Assembly: GCA_003445035.1 (NCBI GenBank)
Contig: DLVV01000074.1
Coordinates: forward strand, 9,680-16,789
Origin: Planctomycetaceae bacterium
GTDB lineage: Bacteria > Planctomycetota > Planctomycetia > Planctomycetales > Planctomycetaceae
Direction: 5' to 3'
Length of the DNA: 7,110 nucleotides
Below, piece after piece: positions 6,883 to 7,110 of the stretch. Both the position numbers and the translations under genes were made by a program. The stretch's first letter is position 1. Every line of letters starts with the position of its first letter. The notes under the pieces were generated by a model. That model had not been told where the DNA came from, did not search any database, and saw nothing but the letters and a program-made list of their open reading frames with translations.

Positions 6883-7110
6883 TCAATGGACAAACAGGAA
6901 CTGCTTCGAGTTGAGCAGCGCCCAGAGCAGGTCCTCGTAGCATTCCTTGGGACTGGGGCTGGCGGACAGGAACTCGCGGCACGCCGCCTGTTCCTCGGCC
7001 GACGGCCGCCGGGCCAGGGTGGCCAGGTACAGTTCCTCGACGATTTTCTCGTGGGTCGACTTGGCCGTCAGCAACTTGCCGACACGCCCGTTCTTGGCGG
7101 CCACCTTCGA
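6883..7110 (-). CDS. DUF1553-family secreted protein, C-terminal 75 residues (5' end beyond window)
   Basis: Only the last 75 codons plus the TGA stop are present; the frame is open to the window edge. The visible end contains ELYLATLARRPSAEEQAACR and finishes with DLLWALLNSKQFLFVH. This is the typical C-terminus of the planctomycete DUF1549/DUF1553 proteins ('ELYLATLSRxPTxEE... DLLWALLNSxEFLFNH'). These are large secreted proteins, often with a cytochrome-c-like domain upstream, and are heavily expanded in planctomycetes; their biochemical role is not firmly established. The upstream domains cannot be seen here. The gene ends 19 nt before the secreted PPC protein, so the two are probably co-transcribed and may act together at the cell surface. 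Confidence 0.85.
   Translation of the reverse strand, partial: SKVAAKNGRVGKLLTAKSTHEKIVEELYLATLARRPSAEEQAACREFLSASPSPKECYEDLLWALLNSKQFLFVH

Noticed and set aside
6864..6893. TTG start 10 codons upstream for the secreted PPC protein
   Set aside because: It would overlap the DUF1553 gene and lengthen the n-region of the signal peptide with acidic residues. The ATG at 6863 gives a better signal peptide.

Overview
The window looks like chromosomal DNA of a planctomycete (Planctomycetota, Pirellulales-like). It is GC-rich. One gene ends with the C-terminal signature of the planctomycete DUF1549/DUF1553 secreted proteins, and the next encodes a secreted protein with two PPC-like (pre-peptidase C-terminal) modules. 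This pairing is a hallmark of the phylum. The assignment rests on recognised family features, not on a database search.

All seven genes lie on the minus strand and are transcribed from right to left. In transcription order they are: the 3' end of a DUF1553-family gene (6883-7110, cut by the window edge); a secreted tandem-PPC protein (4758-6863); a WbpA-type UDP-N-acetyl-D-glucosamine 6-dehydrogenase (3387-4706); a phytanoyl-CoA-dioxygenase-family Fe(II)/2-oxoglutarate oxygenase (2587-3363); epoxyqueuosine reductase QueG (1382-2590); 4-hydroxy-tetrahydrodipicolinate reductase DapB (579-1379); and the N-terminal part of an ExeA/GspA-like AAA+ ATPase (1-449, cut by the window edge).

The first six genes are tightly packed: gaps of 19, 51 and 23 nt, then a 4-nt GTGA overlap, then a 2-nt gap. 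This suggests one or two polycistronic transcripts. The only real intergenic space is the 129 nt between dapB and the ATPase gene, which holds an imperfect hairpin and a good Shine-Dalgarno sequence but no promoter I can recognise. Two genes (wbpA and queG) start at GTG, and convincing Shine-Dalgarno sequences are seen only before dapB and the ATPase gene.

The genes do not form one obvious pathway. Two encode cell-surface or secreted proteins, one supplies an activated uronic acid for surface polysaccharide, one is an oxygenase of unknown substrate, one completes the queuosine tRNA modification, and one belongs to lysine/diaminopimelate synthesis. I see no RNA gene, mobile element, CRISPR array or clear new system. 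The most noteworthy points are the oxygenase translationally coupled to queG and the duplicated PPC module in the secreted protein.
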